The translations under genes and the position numbers were made by a program. From positions 558,001 to 622,000 of the forward strand of contig NZ_CP108356.1 in assembly GCF_036237315.1 (NCBI RefSeq): a stretch of DNA of 64,000 nt, read 5' to 3'. This document shows, in pieces, positions 33,772 through 42,724 of this stretch (its first letter is position 1; the number at the start of each line of letters is the position of its first letter). The notes beneath the pieces were generated by a model. The model did no database searches. It had not been told where the DNA came from and saw only the letters and a list, made by a program, of their open reading frames with translations. The stretch comes from Streptomyces sp. NBC_01351 (GTDB taxonomy: Bacteria > Actinomycetota > Actinomycetes > Streptomycetales > Streptomycetaceae).

Positions 33772-34554
33772 GTGACAGGCTCGGAAGTACCCCATTCGTT
33801 CCGTCTCGCCTATGTACCGGGCGTGACCCCCACCAAGTGGGTACGGATCTGGAACGAGCGGCTGCCCGACATCCCGTTGACCCTCGTCCAGGTGTCCCCC
33901 GCCGAGGCGTTCGGCGCGTTGCGCGGCGGATCCGCCGACGCGGGCTTCGTCCGGCTGCCGGTCGACCGTACGGATCTCAGCGCCATCCCCCTCTACACCG
34001 AGACCACCGTGGTCGTGATCCCCAAGGACCACCTCGTGGCCGCGGTCGAGGAGATCGCCACGGCGGACCTCGCCGACGAGATCGTGCTGCACCCCCTCGA
34101 CGACACCCTCGACTGGGAGAAGCTGCCGGGCCGGCCCGCCTTCGAGCGCCCCGCCACGACCGAGGACGCCATCGAGCTGGTGGCGGCGGGCATCGGCGTC
34201 CTCGTCGTCCCGCAGTCCCTGGCCCGCCTCCACCACCGCAAGGACCTCACGTACCGGCCCGTCACGGACGCGCCGGAGTCGCGCGTCGCGCTGTCGTGGC
34301 CGCAGGCCGACACCACCCCCGACCTGGTCGAGGAGTTCATCGGCATCGTCCGCGGCCGTACGGTCAACAGCACGCGCGGCCGCACGCCGACGCCACCGCA
34401 GCCGAAGGCCAAGCGGGGCGACGCGGCGAAGCGGAAGCCCGCGGCGGGCGGCAAGTCCGGCGGCAAGTCGGGGGCCAAGAACCCGCGCGGCGGCTCCGCG
34501 AGCCCCAAGGGCGCGAAGACCGCCAAGCGCGGCAAGCCGCCCCGCCGCCCGTAG
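33772..34554 (+). CDS. LysR substrate-binding-domain protein without HTH, basic C-terminal tail
   Basis: A 260-residue protein. Residues 8-195 match the effector domain of LysR-type regulators (FRLAYVPGVTPTKW, VSPAEAFGALRGGSADAGFVRLPV, VVVIPKDHLVA, VAAGIGVLVVPQSLARL), but the usual N-terminal helix-turn-helix is absent. Instead, residues about 196-260 form a Lys/Arg/Pro/Gly-rich tail that could bind nucleic acid non-specifically. The GTG at 33772 has TAACCT (33760-33765) six bases upstream, which suggests a leaderless mRNA. It is divergent from the DUF5997 gene, which may supply the DNA-binding function. Confidence 0.82.
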   Translation: MTGSEVPHSFRLAYVPGVTPTKWVRIWNERLPDIPLTLVQVSPAEAFGALRGGSADAGFVRLPVDRTDLSAIPLYTETTVVVIPKDHLVAAVEEIATADLADEIVLHPLDDTLDWEKLPGRPAFERPATTEDAIELVAAGIGVLVVPQSLARLHHRKDLTYRPVTDAPESRVALSWPQADTTPDLVEEFIGIVRGRTVNSTRGRTPTPPQPKAKRGDAAKRKPAAGGKSGGKSGAKNPRGGSASPKGAKTAKRGKPPRRP

Positions 34555-34658
34555 GCCGCTCCTCCCTGATCAGGCCGGGTTTCCCGCGCGCCGAGAAGGA
34601 ACGGGGCCGACGGCCTCGCGTGGCGGATCCGGGCGGCCTCGCGGTGTATTCAGGTGTG

Positions 34659-35912
34659 ATGGACCTTCGGCCGCCGCGCACGTCCCAGGAACGATCCCGG
34701 CAGGTGCGCCACGCGCAGCTGGCGGTTCCGTTCGCGCTGATCGCCGTCGTGACCGTGGTCGACATCCTGGCCCCGCCCGATGTGCACCTCGGTCCGTTCC
34801 TGGTGGCGGCGCCCGCCGTCACGGCCTCGTTCCGCGGTCCCCGGATGACCGGTTTCGTCGGCCTGGTCGCCGTCCTCGCCCAGGCGGTGGTCGCGATGGC
34901 CCGCACCACCCTGACCGACCTGAACCACACGTTCCAGATCATCGCCCTCATCATGATCTCGGTGTTCGTGACCCTGTTCGCCCACCTGCGCGAGGTGCAC
35001 GAGAAGGAGCTGATCCAGCTGCGCTCGGTGGCCGAGACCGCCCAGCAGGTGGTCCTGCGGCCGCTGCGCGACCGGATCGGCCCGCTGCGCATCGCCTCCG
35101 TCTACCTGGCGGCCGCCGCCGAGGCCCAGATCGGCGGCGACCTGTACGCCGCCGCCCGTACGGCCACCAGTACGCGGCTGATCATCGGCGACGTCCGCGG
35201 CAAGGGCCTGGACGCGGTCGGGGAGGCCGCCCTGGTCCTCGGCGCCTTCCGGGCCGCCGCGCACCAGGAGGCGGATCTGCGGGGGCTGGTGAACTACCTG
35301 GAGGGGGCGGTCGCCCCCGACCTGTACGACGTCACGGGCCTGGACGAGGACATGGGCGAGGATCCGCCTCGGGACTGGGACTCAGGCCCGGGCTCGGGTG
35401 AGGGCTCGGGTGAGGACGAGGGCTTCACCACGGCGGCCGTCCTGGACATCCCCGACGACGAGCCGGTGCTGCACCTCGTCAGCTGCGGCCATCCGCCGCC
35501 GCTGCTCCTCCTGCGCGACGGCCACGTCGTTCCCCTCGAAGTGACCCAGCCGTCGCCGCCGCTGGGCCTCGCCGGGCTCGTGGACGGCGCGGTCACCGTG
35601 CAGACCTTCGACTTCGCGCCGGGCGACGTCCTGCTCCTCTACACGGACGGCGTGCTGGAGGCGCGCGACCGGGCCGGGGACTTCTACCCCCTCACCGAGC
35701 GCGTGGCCGCCTGGACCGGCCTGCACCCCCGAGCCGTCCTGGACCACCTCCGCGCCGACCTGCTGGCCCACGTGGTCGGCAGCACCCTCGGCGACGATGC
35801 CGCGATGGTGGCGATCGAGCGGCTCGCGCGTCCGTGGCGTGCGCCAGAATCGGATCATGCTGAGCATCCGAACGATCGTCATGGGAGCCGCGGACGTGCG
35901 GCGGGCCGTTGA
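34659..35912 (+). CDS. membrane-associated PP2C/SpoIIE-type Ser/Thr phosphatase
   Basis: A 417-residue protein with three to four membrane helices in residues 20-108 and a SpoIIE-like phosphatase domain at about 130-400. Metal-binding signatures are IGGDLYAAARTATSTRLIIGDVRGKG near 155-180, HLVSCGHPPPLLL near 270, LLLYTDGVLEARD near 330 and GDDAAMVAI at the end. A highly acidic Gly/Ser insertion (about 228-258) interrupts the domain. Such proteins act on anti-anti-sigma factors. The start at 34659 replaces a much longer upstream reading; TATTCA lies six bases before it. It overlaps the next gene by 56 bp. Confidence 0.88.
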   Translation: MDLRPPRTSQERSRQVRHAQLAVPFALIAVVTVVDILAPPDVHLGPFLVAAPAVTASFRGPRMTGFVGLVAVLAQAVVAMARTTLTDLNHTFQIIALIMISVFVTLFAHLREVHEKELIQLRSVAETAQQVVLRPLRDRIGPLRIASVYLAAAAEAQIGGDLYAAARTATSTRLIIGDVRGKGLDAVGEAALVLGAFRAAAHQEADLRGLVNYLEGAVAPDLYDVTGLDEDMGEDPPRDWDSGPGSGEGSGEDEGFTTAAVLDIPDDEPVLHLVSCGHPPPLLLLRDGHVVPLEVTQPSPPLGLAGLVDGAVTVQTFDFAPGDVLLLYTDGVLEARDRAGDFYPLTERVAAWTGLHPRAVLDHLRADLLAHVVGSTLGDDAAMVAIERLARPWRAPESDHAEHPNDRHGSRGRAAGR

Positions 35913-36231
35913 ATTCTGGGGCCGGGCGCTGGAGTACGTACCGCGCGGCGGCGAGGTGGACGAGCGCTGGACCGTCCTGGTCCCCGCCGAAGGCGGCAGC
36001 GGGCCGGAGCTGGCCCTGGGGCGGAGCGTGAGTCCCGTACAGGAGCGGCCGCGCGTGCACATCGACCTGTACGCGGCGGACGCGGCGGAGCAGAAGGCGG
36101 AGGTGGCGCGGCTGGTGGCGCTGGGGGCCCGGCACGTCGACTGGGACTCGTACCCCGAGGACCCCGATTTCGTGGTGCTGGCCGACACCGAGGGAAATCG
36201 TTTCTGCGTCATCGACGCAACGCACGGCTGA
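35857..36231 (+). CDS. VOC (glyoxalase-like) family protein
   Basis: A 124-residue vicinal oxygen chelate protein: IRTIVMGAADVRRAVEFWGRAL at the start and VHIDLYA, RLVALGARHVDW, FVVLADTEGNRFCVID at the end. The function is not known. Its first 56 bp lie inside the end of the phosphatase gene in another frame. CAGAAT at 35845-35850 ends six bases before the ATG, so it may have its own leaderless promoter inside the upstream gene. Confidence 0.86.
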   Translation: MLSIRTIVMGAADVRRAVEFWGRALEYVPRGGEVDERWTVLVPAEGGSGPELALGRSVSPVQERPRVHIDLYAADAAEQKAEVARLVALGARHVDWDSYPEDPDFVVLADTEGNRFCVIDATHG

Positions 36232-36285
36232 GCCTTAACACCTGCCTTTCACTTCCTTAAGCGGAACCTAAGCCTCTGAGGCACT

Positions 36286-36317
36286 GCCCCGAAGCGAACG
36301 AATGTCCGTTTCGGGGC
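36286..36317. promoter_or_regulatory. hairpin/dyad in the chitinase promoter
   Basis: GCCCCGAAGCG (36286-36296) and CGTTTCGGGGC (36307-36317) form an 11-bp dyad with one mismatch. A -10-like TAGCGT follows at 36321-36326, 46 bp before the GH18 start, so the dyad covers the likely -35 region. The direct-repeat operator known from other Streptomyces chitinase genes is not present here. Confidence 0.5.
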
Positions 36318-36371
36318 GGCTAGCGTGCTGCCGCACCCCCAACTCACCGGTAACACAGAGGCAGGCACGCG

Positions 36372-37865
36372 ATGGGCAACACAGTCGGGCACCGGCGCAG
36401 GACGAGCCGCAGGGCGAAGGTCACGGGAGCGATCGTCGCGGCGGCGGTGATCGGCGGGGCGGCGTTCGTGTTCGCCGGGACGGCCCAGGCCGGCTCCGTC
36501 GGCGCCGTGTACACGAAGTCCAGTGCGTGGGGCGGTGGTTACACCGGCCAGTACGTCATCACCAACAACACCGGCCAGGCGCAGGCGGGTTGGACGCTCC
36601 AGTTCGACCTGCCGGCGGGCGCGAGGATCGAATCCCTCTGGAACGGCACCCACACGGTCGAGGGGCGGCGCGTCACCGTGAAGCCGGCGAGCTGGAACCG
36701 GGAACTGGCCGCGGGTGCCTCGGTCACCGTCGGCTTCGTCGCGAGCGGTACGGGCGCCCCCGGCGACCCGACCGGCTGCCGGATCAACGGCCTGAAGTGC
36801 TCGGTGGACCAGGGCGCGACGGCCCAGCCGAGCGGTCGCCCCACCGCCCGCCCCACCGCCACCGCGACCCCGTCGGCGACGGCCACGTCCCCCGCGCCGA
36901 CGAAGACCGCACCCCCGACGCCGGCCCCCACGGCCCCCACCACCCCTCCCCCCACCGGTGGCGGCGGCCTCGCCGGAGCGCGTTTCGCCCCGTACGTGGA
37001 CACGTCGCTGTACCCCGCCTACGACCTCGTGGACACCGCGGCCAAGACCGGCGTGAAGGAGTTCCACCTTGCCTTCATCACCTCCGGCGGCGGCTGCGCC
37101 CCGCTGTGGGGCGGGGTCACGGACCTGGCGAGCGACCGGGTCGCGTCCCAGATCGGCGCGCTGCGCGCGAAGGGCGGTGACGTCCGGGTCTCCTTCGGCG
37201 GCGCTGCCGGGCACGAGCTGGCCCTGAACTGCGCCACCGTCGACGACCTGGCCGCCGCGTACGGCAAGGTCATCGACCAGTACCGGCTCACGAAGGTCGA
37301 CTTCGACGTCGAGGGCGCGGCCCTGCCGGACACGGTGGCCAACGCACGCCGGGCCCAGGCCATCGCCCGCCTGCAGAAGTCCCACCCGGGCCTGGACGTG
37401 GCGTTCACCCTCCCGGTGATGCCGGAGGGCCTCACCCAGCCGGGCGTGGCGCTGCTGGCCGACGCACGGAAGAACGGCGTGCGGATCGACGCCGTGAACA
37501 TCATGGCGATGGACTACGGACCGGCGTACAGCGGGGACATGGGCCAGTACGCGATCCAGGCGGCGACGGCGACGCAGGCGCAGCTGAAGGGGATCCTCGG
37601 GCTGTCGGACGCGGCGGCGTGGAAGGCGGTGGCCGTCACGCCGATGATCGGGGTCAACGACGTCACGAGCGAGATCTTCACCGTCTCGGACGCGACGCAG
37701 CTGGTGGAGTTCGCGGCGTCGAAGGGCATCGGCCGCCTGGCGATGTGGTCGGCGACCCGCGACAAGCAGTGCGCGTCGGGCGCGGTGCCGTACGCGGACG
37801 CCACGTGCAGCTCGATCCTCCAGCAGCCGCTGGCCTTCACGAAGGCCTTCGCCGCCCTCAAGTAG
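36372..37865 (+). CDS. secreted GH18 chitinase-like enzyme with CBM2-type module
   Basis: A 497-residue exported enzyme. A long basic signal peptide (ending near TAQAG, residue 41) is followed by a CBM2-type module at about 42-145 (WGGGYTGQYVITNNTGQAQAGWTLQFDLP, then a Cys pair near 136 and 143), a Thr/Pro/Ala linker (150-200) and a GH18 domain (201-497). The catalytic strand reads KVDFDVEGA, with Asp310, Asp312 and catalytic Glu314; this matches the DxDxE core of a GH18 subgroup common in Streptomyces. Chitin or another GlcNAc polymer is the likely substrate. It overlaps the convergent HAD gene by eight bp. Confidence 0.9.
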   Translation: MGNTVGHRRRTSRRAKVTGAIVAAAVIGGAAFVFAGTAQAGSVGAVYTKSSAWGGGYTGQYVITNNTGQAQAGWTLQFDLPAGARIESLWNGTHTVEGRRVTVKPASWNRELAAGASVTVGFVASGTGAPGDPTGCRINGLKCSVDQGATAQPSGRPTARPTATATPSATATSPAPTKTAPPTPAPTAPTTPPPTGGGGLAGARFAPYVDTSLYPAYDLVDTAAKTGVKEFHLAFITSGGGCAPLWGGVTDLASDRVASQIGALRAKGGDVRVSFGGAAGHELALNCATVDDLAAAYGKVIDQYRLTKVDFDVEGAALPDTVANARRAQAIARLQKSHPGLDVAFTLPVMPEGLTQPGVALLADARKNGVRIDAVNIMAMDYGPAYSGDMGQYAIQAATATQAQLKGILGLSDAAAWKAVAVTPMIGVNDVTSEIFTVSDATQLVEFAASKGIGRLAMWSATRDKQCASGAVPYADATCSSILQQPLAFTKAFAALK

Positions 37866-38526
37866 CCCGCACGCGCCCTGATTCGGCGATGAGACGCGGC
37901 AGCTCGCGCATGTCGTGGAACACGACCGTGTCGGCGCCTTCGAGGCGTTCGGCCGAGGTCAGGCCGCCCGCGTAGCCGAACGCGCGCATGCCCGCGGCTC
38001 GGGCGGCCTCAACGCCGGGGCGGCTGTCCTCGACCACGGCGCAGGCCTCCGGGTCGACCCCCATCCGCTGTGCGGTGTGCAGGAACAGGTCCGGGGCCGG
38101 CTTGCCGCGGGCGACTTCGGTGGCGCTGTGGATGCGGCCCGCGAAACGTTCGTAGAGGCCGGTGCGGCCGAGGGTGTGGCGCATCTTCGCGTGGGAGCCG
38201 CTGGAGGCGACGCAGGTCGGCAGGGTGAGTGCGTCGAGCGCCTCGGGCAGTCCGTCGACGGGGGACAGGCCCACGTCCACCGCCTCGCGGTGCAGCTGCT
38301 CGAACCGCTCCGACCAGATCGCCGCCGTGCCGTCACCGAGCCGCGCGGCGATCTGCTCGCGGATCGAGGCACTGGAGCGTCCGATGAACCGCTCCACGAC
38401 CTCGCGTTCGGTGAGCGGCCATCCCAACTCCGCCCCCAGGGCGACCTGTACGCGCGCCGCTATGCGTTCGCTGTCGACGAGGACCCCGTCGCAGTCGAAT
38501 ATCACGAGCTCAATCGACTTGATCAT
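37858..38526 (-). CDS. HAD-superfamily phosphatase (beta-phosphoglucomutase-like)
   Basis: A 222-residue HAD hydrolase of the beta-PGM/phosphatase subfamily: FDCDGVLVDSE (nucleophile and acid Asp pair near 12 and 14), SSGSHAKM, KPAPDLFLHTAQRMG and VVEDSRPGVEAARAAGM. These give motifs I to IV with a C1 helical cap. It probably acts on a small phosphorylated sugar or metabolite. The ATG at 38526 is preceded by TATGCT (38538-38533), six bases upstream, without a ribosome site; the longer reading was rejected. Confidence 0.88.
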   Translation of the reverse strand: MIKSIELVIFDCDGVLVDSERIAARVQVALGAELGWPLTEREVVERFIGRSSASIREQIAARLGDGTAAIWSERFEQLHREAVDVGLSPVDGLPEALDALTLPTCVASSGSHAKMRHTLGRTGLYERFAGRIHSATEVARGKPAPDLFLHTAQRMGVDPEACAVVEDSRPGVEAARAAGMRAFGYAGGLTSAERLEGADTVVFHDMRELPRLIAESGRVRAT

Positions 38527-38689
38527 CTCGGCAGCATAGGGCCGGGCCCGGCGTGACGTGACGGTCACACGCCCTCGCCTGCCCACATCCTGAGAGGATC
38601 CCGAACCGATCCGGCCCGCACCGAGGGGTTCACGCCATTGCGTCCGGGCGGTCAACTACGGCCGGGGTCGGCCGGGTTACCGTCCCGCC

Positions 38690-39451
38690 ATGTCTTCGAA
38701 CACGCGAACCACCGTTGCCGCAAACCCCGCAGCCGCCCCCGCCCCCAGTCGCCGCACCCTGCTGCGCACCGCCGTGGCGGGCACGGCGGTGGCCGGCGCC
38801 GGACTCGCCCTCGGCTCCGCCACCACCGCCTCCGCCGCCTCGTGGGAGGCGGAGAGCAGCGGCCGTGTCACCACCCCGGCGCAGGCGCTGCGCCGGCTGG
38901 CGGCGGGCAACGAGCGCTGGCGCACGCACCGCCAGGAACACCCGCACGAGTCCGCGTACGTGCGCCGCCGGCTCGTCGAGGGCCAGAACCCGTTCGCGAT
39001 CGTGCTGGGCTGCGTCGACTCCCGGGTCCCCCCGGAGCTGGTCTTCGACCAGGGCCTGGGCGACCTCCTCACCGTCCGCTCCGCGGGCGAGGTACTGGAC
39101 GAGGCCGTGCTCGGGAGCATCGCGTACGGGGTCCTGGAACTGCACGTACCCCTGGTGCTCGTCCTGGCCCACCAGTCCTGCGGGGCCGTCGCCGCGGCCG
39201 TCCACGCCGACGAGACCAACGAGCCGCTCCCGGCGCACATCCAGTACCTGGCCGACCAGATACGACCGTCCATAGACCACACCCAGCACGGGGACGCCCG
39301 CGTCGACGCCACGATCAACGCGCACGTACGCACCGTGCGCCGCAGACTGGCGGCCGAGCCCGACATCGCCGCGAAGGTCGCCAGGGGCCAACTGGCCGTC
39401 GTCGCCGCCCGCTACGAGCTGCGCGACCAGCGCGTGCGGACGCTCGCGTAG
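38690..39451 (+). CDS. exported beta-class carbonic anhydrase
   Basis: A 253-residue beta-carbonic anhydrase with a twin-arginine-like signal (SRRTLLRTAVAGTAVAG, cleavage near residue 50). Zinc ligands are complete: Cys108 and the Asp110-Arg112 dyad in LGCVDSRVPPE, and His161 and Cys164 in LAHQSCGAV. Most bacterial beta enzymes are cytoplasmic, so export is notable. It would interconvert CO2 and bicarbonate in the cell wall space. TACCGT at 38678-38683 ends six bases before the ATG, which suggests a leaderless mRNA. Confidence 0.9.
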   Translation: MSSNTRTTVAANPAAAPAPSRRTLLRTAVAGTAVAGAGLALGSATTASAASWEAESSGRVTTPAQALRRLAAGNERWRTHRQEHPHESAYVRRRLVEGQNPFAIVLGCVDSRVPPELVFDQGLGDLLTVRSAGEVLDEAVLGSIAYGVLELHVPLVLVLAHQSCGAVAAAVHADETNEPLPAHIQYLADQIRPSIDHTQHGDARVDATINAHVRTVRRRLAAEPDIAAKVARGQLAVVAARYELRDQRVRTLA

Positions 39452-39461
39452 AGCCCCCCTG

Positions 39462-39920
39462 CTAGCCGTTGACGTCGAGCGCCGTCCCGTACAGCCGGGA
39501 CACCTTCAGCCGGATGACCACCCGGCGCTCGGCGACCAACTGCTCCAGGAAGGCGTCCTCGTCCTGCGGCTGCGCGGCCCGGGGAATCATCGCCAGCAGC
39601 TCCCGACCGGTCGCATCACCCGGCGTGGTCGTGATCTCGGAGACCTCGGCTTCGCCCTCGGCCACGGCGAACGACCATACGTCGCCTCCCGGAACGTGCA
39701 CGGACGCACGCGGGTCGCGCCGGAGCTGTTTGACCTTGATGCGTTCTGCGGTGGTGGAGAACCGCACGATGCGGGCTTCCGGGTCCCAGCTGTAGAGCAT
39801 GGTGGTCAGATGGGGATGGCCGCTGCTCTTGTTGGTGGCGAGGGTGCCGAACCGCTGGGTGCCCAGCAGTTCGGAGAGGTCGCCGTCGGACAGGGCGCGG
39901 GGTGCAGGTCCTTGAGTCAT
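39462..39920 (-). CDS. PPOX-class F420/FMN-dependent protein
   Basis: A 152-residue split-barrel protein of the pyridoxamine-5'-phosphate-oxidase-like superfamily: LLGTQRFGTLATNKSSGHPHLTTMLYSWD, RFSTTAERIKVKQLRRDPRASVHV and VIRLKVSRLYG match actinobacterial F420-dependent members. The true cofactor cannot be settled by eye. The start at 39920 was chosen because the family begins there; the longer upstream reading is not supported. It converges on the carbonic anhydrase gene with a 10-bp gap. Confidence 0.85.
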   Translation of the reverse strand: MTQGPAPRALSDGDLSELLGTQRFGTLATNKSSGHPHLTTMLYSWDPEARIVRFSTTAERIKVKQLRRDPRASVHVPGGDVWSFAVAEGEAEVSEITTTPGDATGRELLAMIPRAAQPQDEDAFLEQLVAERRVVIRLKVSRLYGTALDVNG

Positions 39921-40033
39921 GACCTGATCAACTTCCGCGTGCGCCCCGGCATTCCACGCCGGCCACCGGAACGCGCACGGCTCGCCCCGGCCGTGGCACG
40001 GGCCGGGACGAGCCGGGAGTCGTGACGGTGGCG

Positions 40034-40273
40034 TCAGACGTTGACGCAGGTGTTGCCGACGGCCGGGTTGATCAGGCCGATCACGTTCACACTGTTGCCG
40101 CACAGGTTGATCGGCACGTGGACCGGGACCTGAACCACATTGCCGGACAGCACGCCCGGCGAGCCCGCCGCGAGGCCCTCGGCGACGGCGTCGGCCGAGG
40201 CCACGGACGCACCGCCGATGACCACCAGACCGGCCGCCAGGGCAAGACCCGCGTTCTTCCACATACGCAACAT
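40034..40273 (-). CDS. short chaplin, aerial-hypha surface amyloid
   Basis: A 79-residue small chaplin. A signal peptide (cleavage near ASA, residue 27) leads to one chaplin domain: GSPGVLSGNVVQVPVHVPINLCGNSVNVIG then NPAVGNTCVNV, with the two Cys residues that form the disulphide in ChpE-H type proteins. Secreted chaplins assemble into amyloid films that lower surface tension when aerial hyphae grow. The ATG at 40273 has GAGGAG seven bases upstream. It stands alone. Confidence 0.95.
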   Translation of the reverse strand: MLRMWKNAGLALAAGLVVIGGASVASADAVAEGLAAGSPGVLSGNVVQVPVHVPINLCGNSVNVIGLINPAVGNTCVNV

Positions 40274-40455
40274 GTGACTTCTCCTCGTAACGACACGGCG
40301 GAGCCGGAGCACCGCACGGCCCCGACCGGGGCCATCCCCCGTTCCTTCGGCAGCCGACGGCCGGCGGCCATGGCCTGGGCCGCCCGGTTCCCTCGAAGAG
40401 GTGGCCCGCCCCCCTCCGTTCGGACGTACCGACGCCCGCGCCCTACGATGTGCGC

Positions 40456-40806
40456 ATGAGTGAGGGCATGCACCTGGCAGGTGCGCGGGATGCGCAGCAG
40501 CGGGGTGACCGGCTGGAGGCCGCCGCGGCCGTGCTGGCCCTGCTCTCCGACCGCACCCGTCTGGCGCTGCTCGATGAGCTCGGCCGGGGCGAGGCGGACG
40601 TCACCACGCTCACCGAGGCGTGCGGCGCGGCCCGGCCCTCTGTCAGCCAGCACCTCGCGAAACTCCGCTTGGCCGGGCTCGTCACCGCCCGCAAGGACGG
40701 GCGGCGTGTCGTCTACGCCCTGCGCCACGGGCATCTGCGGCGACTGGTGGACGAGGCGCTGAACGTGGCCGATCACCAGCTCGACTCCTTGCCCCCGCAC
40801 GACTGA
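40456..40806 (+). CDS. ArsR/SmtB family transcriptional regulator
   Basis: A 116-residue winged-helix repressor: VLALLSDRTRLALLDELGRG, TLTEACGAARPSVSQHLAKLRLAGLVTARKDGRRVVYALR is the ArsR fold with its recognition helix. A C-terminal HLRRLVDEALNVADHQLD segment contains Asp and His residues like the alpha-5 metal site of SmtB-type sensors, so zinc or a similar metal may be the signal. TACGAT at 40444-40449 ends six bases before the ATG at 40456, which suggests a leaderless mRNA. It precedes an MFS transporter, a likely target. Confidence 0.9.
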   Translation: MSEGMHLAGARDAQQRGDRLEAAAAVLALLSDRTRLALLDELGRGEADVTTLTEACGAARPSVSQHLAKLRLAGLVTARKDGRRVVYALRHGHLRRLVDEALNVADHQLDSLPPHD

Positions 40807-40935
40807 GGACAGGCCCGAGGGGCAGCCGTGTTTCCCGGGCACTAACACGTGCATAGGTACGCACACGTTGGCTACGATGGACGTCCACCAGCGAACCGCC
40901 GTACCGACACCGCACCTCCGACAGGGACGGGGCCG

Positions 40936-42171
40936 ATGCTCTCCCTCTGGCGCAACCGCACCTACCGCCGCCTGTTCACCGGCCACGCCGTCGCCCTCAC
41001 CGGCACCGGACTCGCGACCGTCGCACTGAGCCTGCTCGCCTACGACCTGGCCGGCGACCGCGCCTCGGCGGTACTCGGGACCGCGCTGGCGATCAAGATG
41101 ATCGCCTACGTCGCCATCGCCCCCGTGGCCTGCGCCGCGGCCCGCCGCATCCCGCGCCGGACGCTGCTGATCGCGACGGACCTCGTCCGCGCGGCGATCG
41201 CGCTCTGCCTGCCGTTCGTAACAGAGATCTGGCAGATCCACCTCCTGATCTTCCTCCTCCAGTCGGCGTCGGCGGCGTTCACTCCCGCCTTCCAGGCCAC
41301 CATCCCCGCACTCTTCCCCGCCGAACGCGACTACACCAGGGCCCTGTCGATGACCCGTCTCGCGTACGACCTCGAGAGCCTGTTCAGCCCGGCCCTGGCC
41401 GCGGCCCTGCTCACCCTGGTCTCCTACGACTGGCTGTTCGCCGGGACGACCCTCGGCTTCCTCGCCTCCGCCGCCCTGATCCTGTCCACCGTCCTCCCCG
41501 GCCCGGGCCCGGCAGCCGATCGGAACGCCGCGGTCCGCGCCGGGGCCTCGCACGGCGTCCGCCTGTTCTGGTCCGCTCCCCGACTGCGGGCCCTGCTCGC
41601 CCTCCACCTGGCGGTCGCCGCCGCCGGAGCGATCGTCTTCGTGAACACCGTCGTACTGGTCCAGGGCCACCTGGGGCGGCCCGCGAGCGCCGTTTCCCTG
41701 GCGCTGGGCGCGTACGGGGCCGGCTCCATGCTCACCGCGCTGCTCCTCCCCCGCCTGCTGCGCCGCTTCGCCGACCGGGCCGTGATGCTCCCGGCCGCCT
41801 TCGCGCTCCCCGTGGTCCTGGCCGGCGTCGGCGCGCTCACCTCCGCCGCCCCCGGCCCCTGGTCCTGGCCCGCGCTGCTGACCGCCTGGGCCGCCATCGG
41901 CGCCGCCGGTTCGGCCGTGCTCACCCCGGGCGGGCGCCTGATCCGCGGCTGCGCCTCCGATGCCGAACTGCCGGCCGCCTTCGCCGCCCAGTTCTCGCTG
42001 TCCCACGGCTGCTGGCTGCTCACCTACCCGCTCGCCGGATGGCTCGCCGCGGGCGCAGGCCTTCCCGTCACCGCCGCCGTCCTGGGCGCGGTCTCCTTGG
42101 GCGCGGCCACCGCCGCGCTCCTCGTCTGGCCGACCGCCGCGCCCCGGCCGGCCGTGCGGCAGCCGGCGTAG
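40936..42171 (+). CDS. MFS transporter next to ArsR regulator
   Basis: A 411-residue major facilitator with twelve predicted helices. It opens with LWRNRTYRRLFTGHAVALTGTGLATVALSLLAYDLAG, typical of the Nre-like (nickel-resistance) and related MFS group often found next to ArsR genes. This suggests metal or drug efflux under ArsR control, but the substrate is inferred. The ATG at 40936 is the one that begins the family N-terminus; ribosome-site support is weak (GGGACGGGG). Confidence 0.87.
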   Translation: MLSLWRNRTYRRLFTGHAVALTGTGLATVALSLLAYDLAGDRASAVLGTALAIKMIAYVAIAPVACAAARRIPRRTLLIATDLVRAAIALCLPFVTEIWQIHLLIFLLQSASAAFTPAFQATIPALFPAERDYTRALSMTRLAYDLESLFSPALAAALLTLVSYDWLFAGTTLGFLASAALILSTVLPGPGPAADRNAAVRAGASHGVRLFWSAPRLRALLALHLAVAAAGAIVFVNTVVLVQGHLGRPASAVSLALGAYGAGSMLTALLLPRLLRRFADRAVMLPAAFALPVVLAGVGALTSAAPGPWSWPALLTAWAAIGAAGSAVLTPGGRLIRGCASDAELPAAFAAQFSLSHGCWLLTYPLAGWLAAGAGLPVTAAVLGAVSLGAATAALLVWPTAAPRPAVRQPA

Positions 42172-42303
42172 GGCCCGCCGGCGGCAGGAGGAGCGGGAGG
42201 GCCAACTGCCCGTCCCCGCATGGTGGGAACGTACGGAAACCGCCGAATGATGTTGACCGGATCGCAGCCTGTCATCACGTGAAGGAGACGCTACGATCAC
42301 GGC

Positions 42304-42672
42304 ATGGTCACAGTCCGCACCCACCCAGGCACGTCTTGGGTGAGCGGTTTGCTCATGGCCGTCCTCACCGCGCTGCTGTTCGCGGCGTTCCACTGCTCTT
42401 CCTATCCGCACGGCGACGGCCGCGGGCACACCGTCTCCACCGCGTCAGCGGGGCACGAGGAACCCGCGCATTCCGAGCACGGTTCCGCCTGCGCCACCCC
42501 CGCCCTGACCCCACAGCCCCAGGGTGCGGTGGGGCCGGAGATCGCGCTCCCCGTCGCCGATGCCGTGCCCGCTTCGTCGGCGGACCCGGTCGCGCCGCCC
42601 CACGCGCACCTCTCACCGATAGACCGATCCGGCCGCTCCACGCTGACCAGCGTGTGCCGATGGCGCGTATAG
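42304..42672 (+). CDS. small His-rich membrane protein of unknown function
   Basis: A 122-residue protein with one membrane helix (about 12-30) and an outer or periplasm-like part with clustered His and Cys ([34 protein letters not shown]). The composition suggests metal binding, but no family is recognised. TACGAT at 42292-42297 ends six bases before the ATG, which suggests a leaderless mRNA. It is 52 bp upstream of the cysteine-synthase-like gene in the same direction, so it may share a transcript with that enzyme and the MFS transporter. Confidence 0.68.
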   Translation: MVTVRTHPGTSWVSGLLMAVLTALLFAAFHCSSYPHGDGRGHTVSTASAGHEEPAHSEHGSACATPALTPQPQGAVGPEIALPVADAVPASSADPVAPPHAHLSPIDRSGRSTLTSVCRWRV

Positions 42673-42724
42673 GCCCGCTCCCGCCCAGAGAGCACCTGAC
42701 GCATCTTCGATTGAGAGCGGAAAA

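Noticed and set aside
36232..36371. Classical direct-repeat operator of Streptomyces chitinase genes
   Set aside because: No TGGTCTAGACC-type repeat pair was found. Only the hairpin at 36286-36317 is present.
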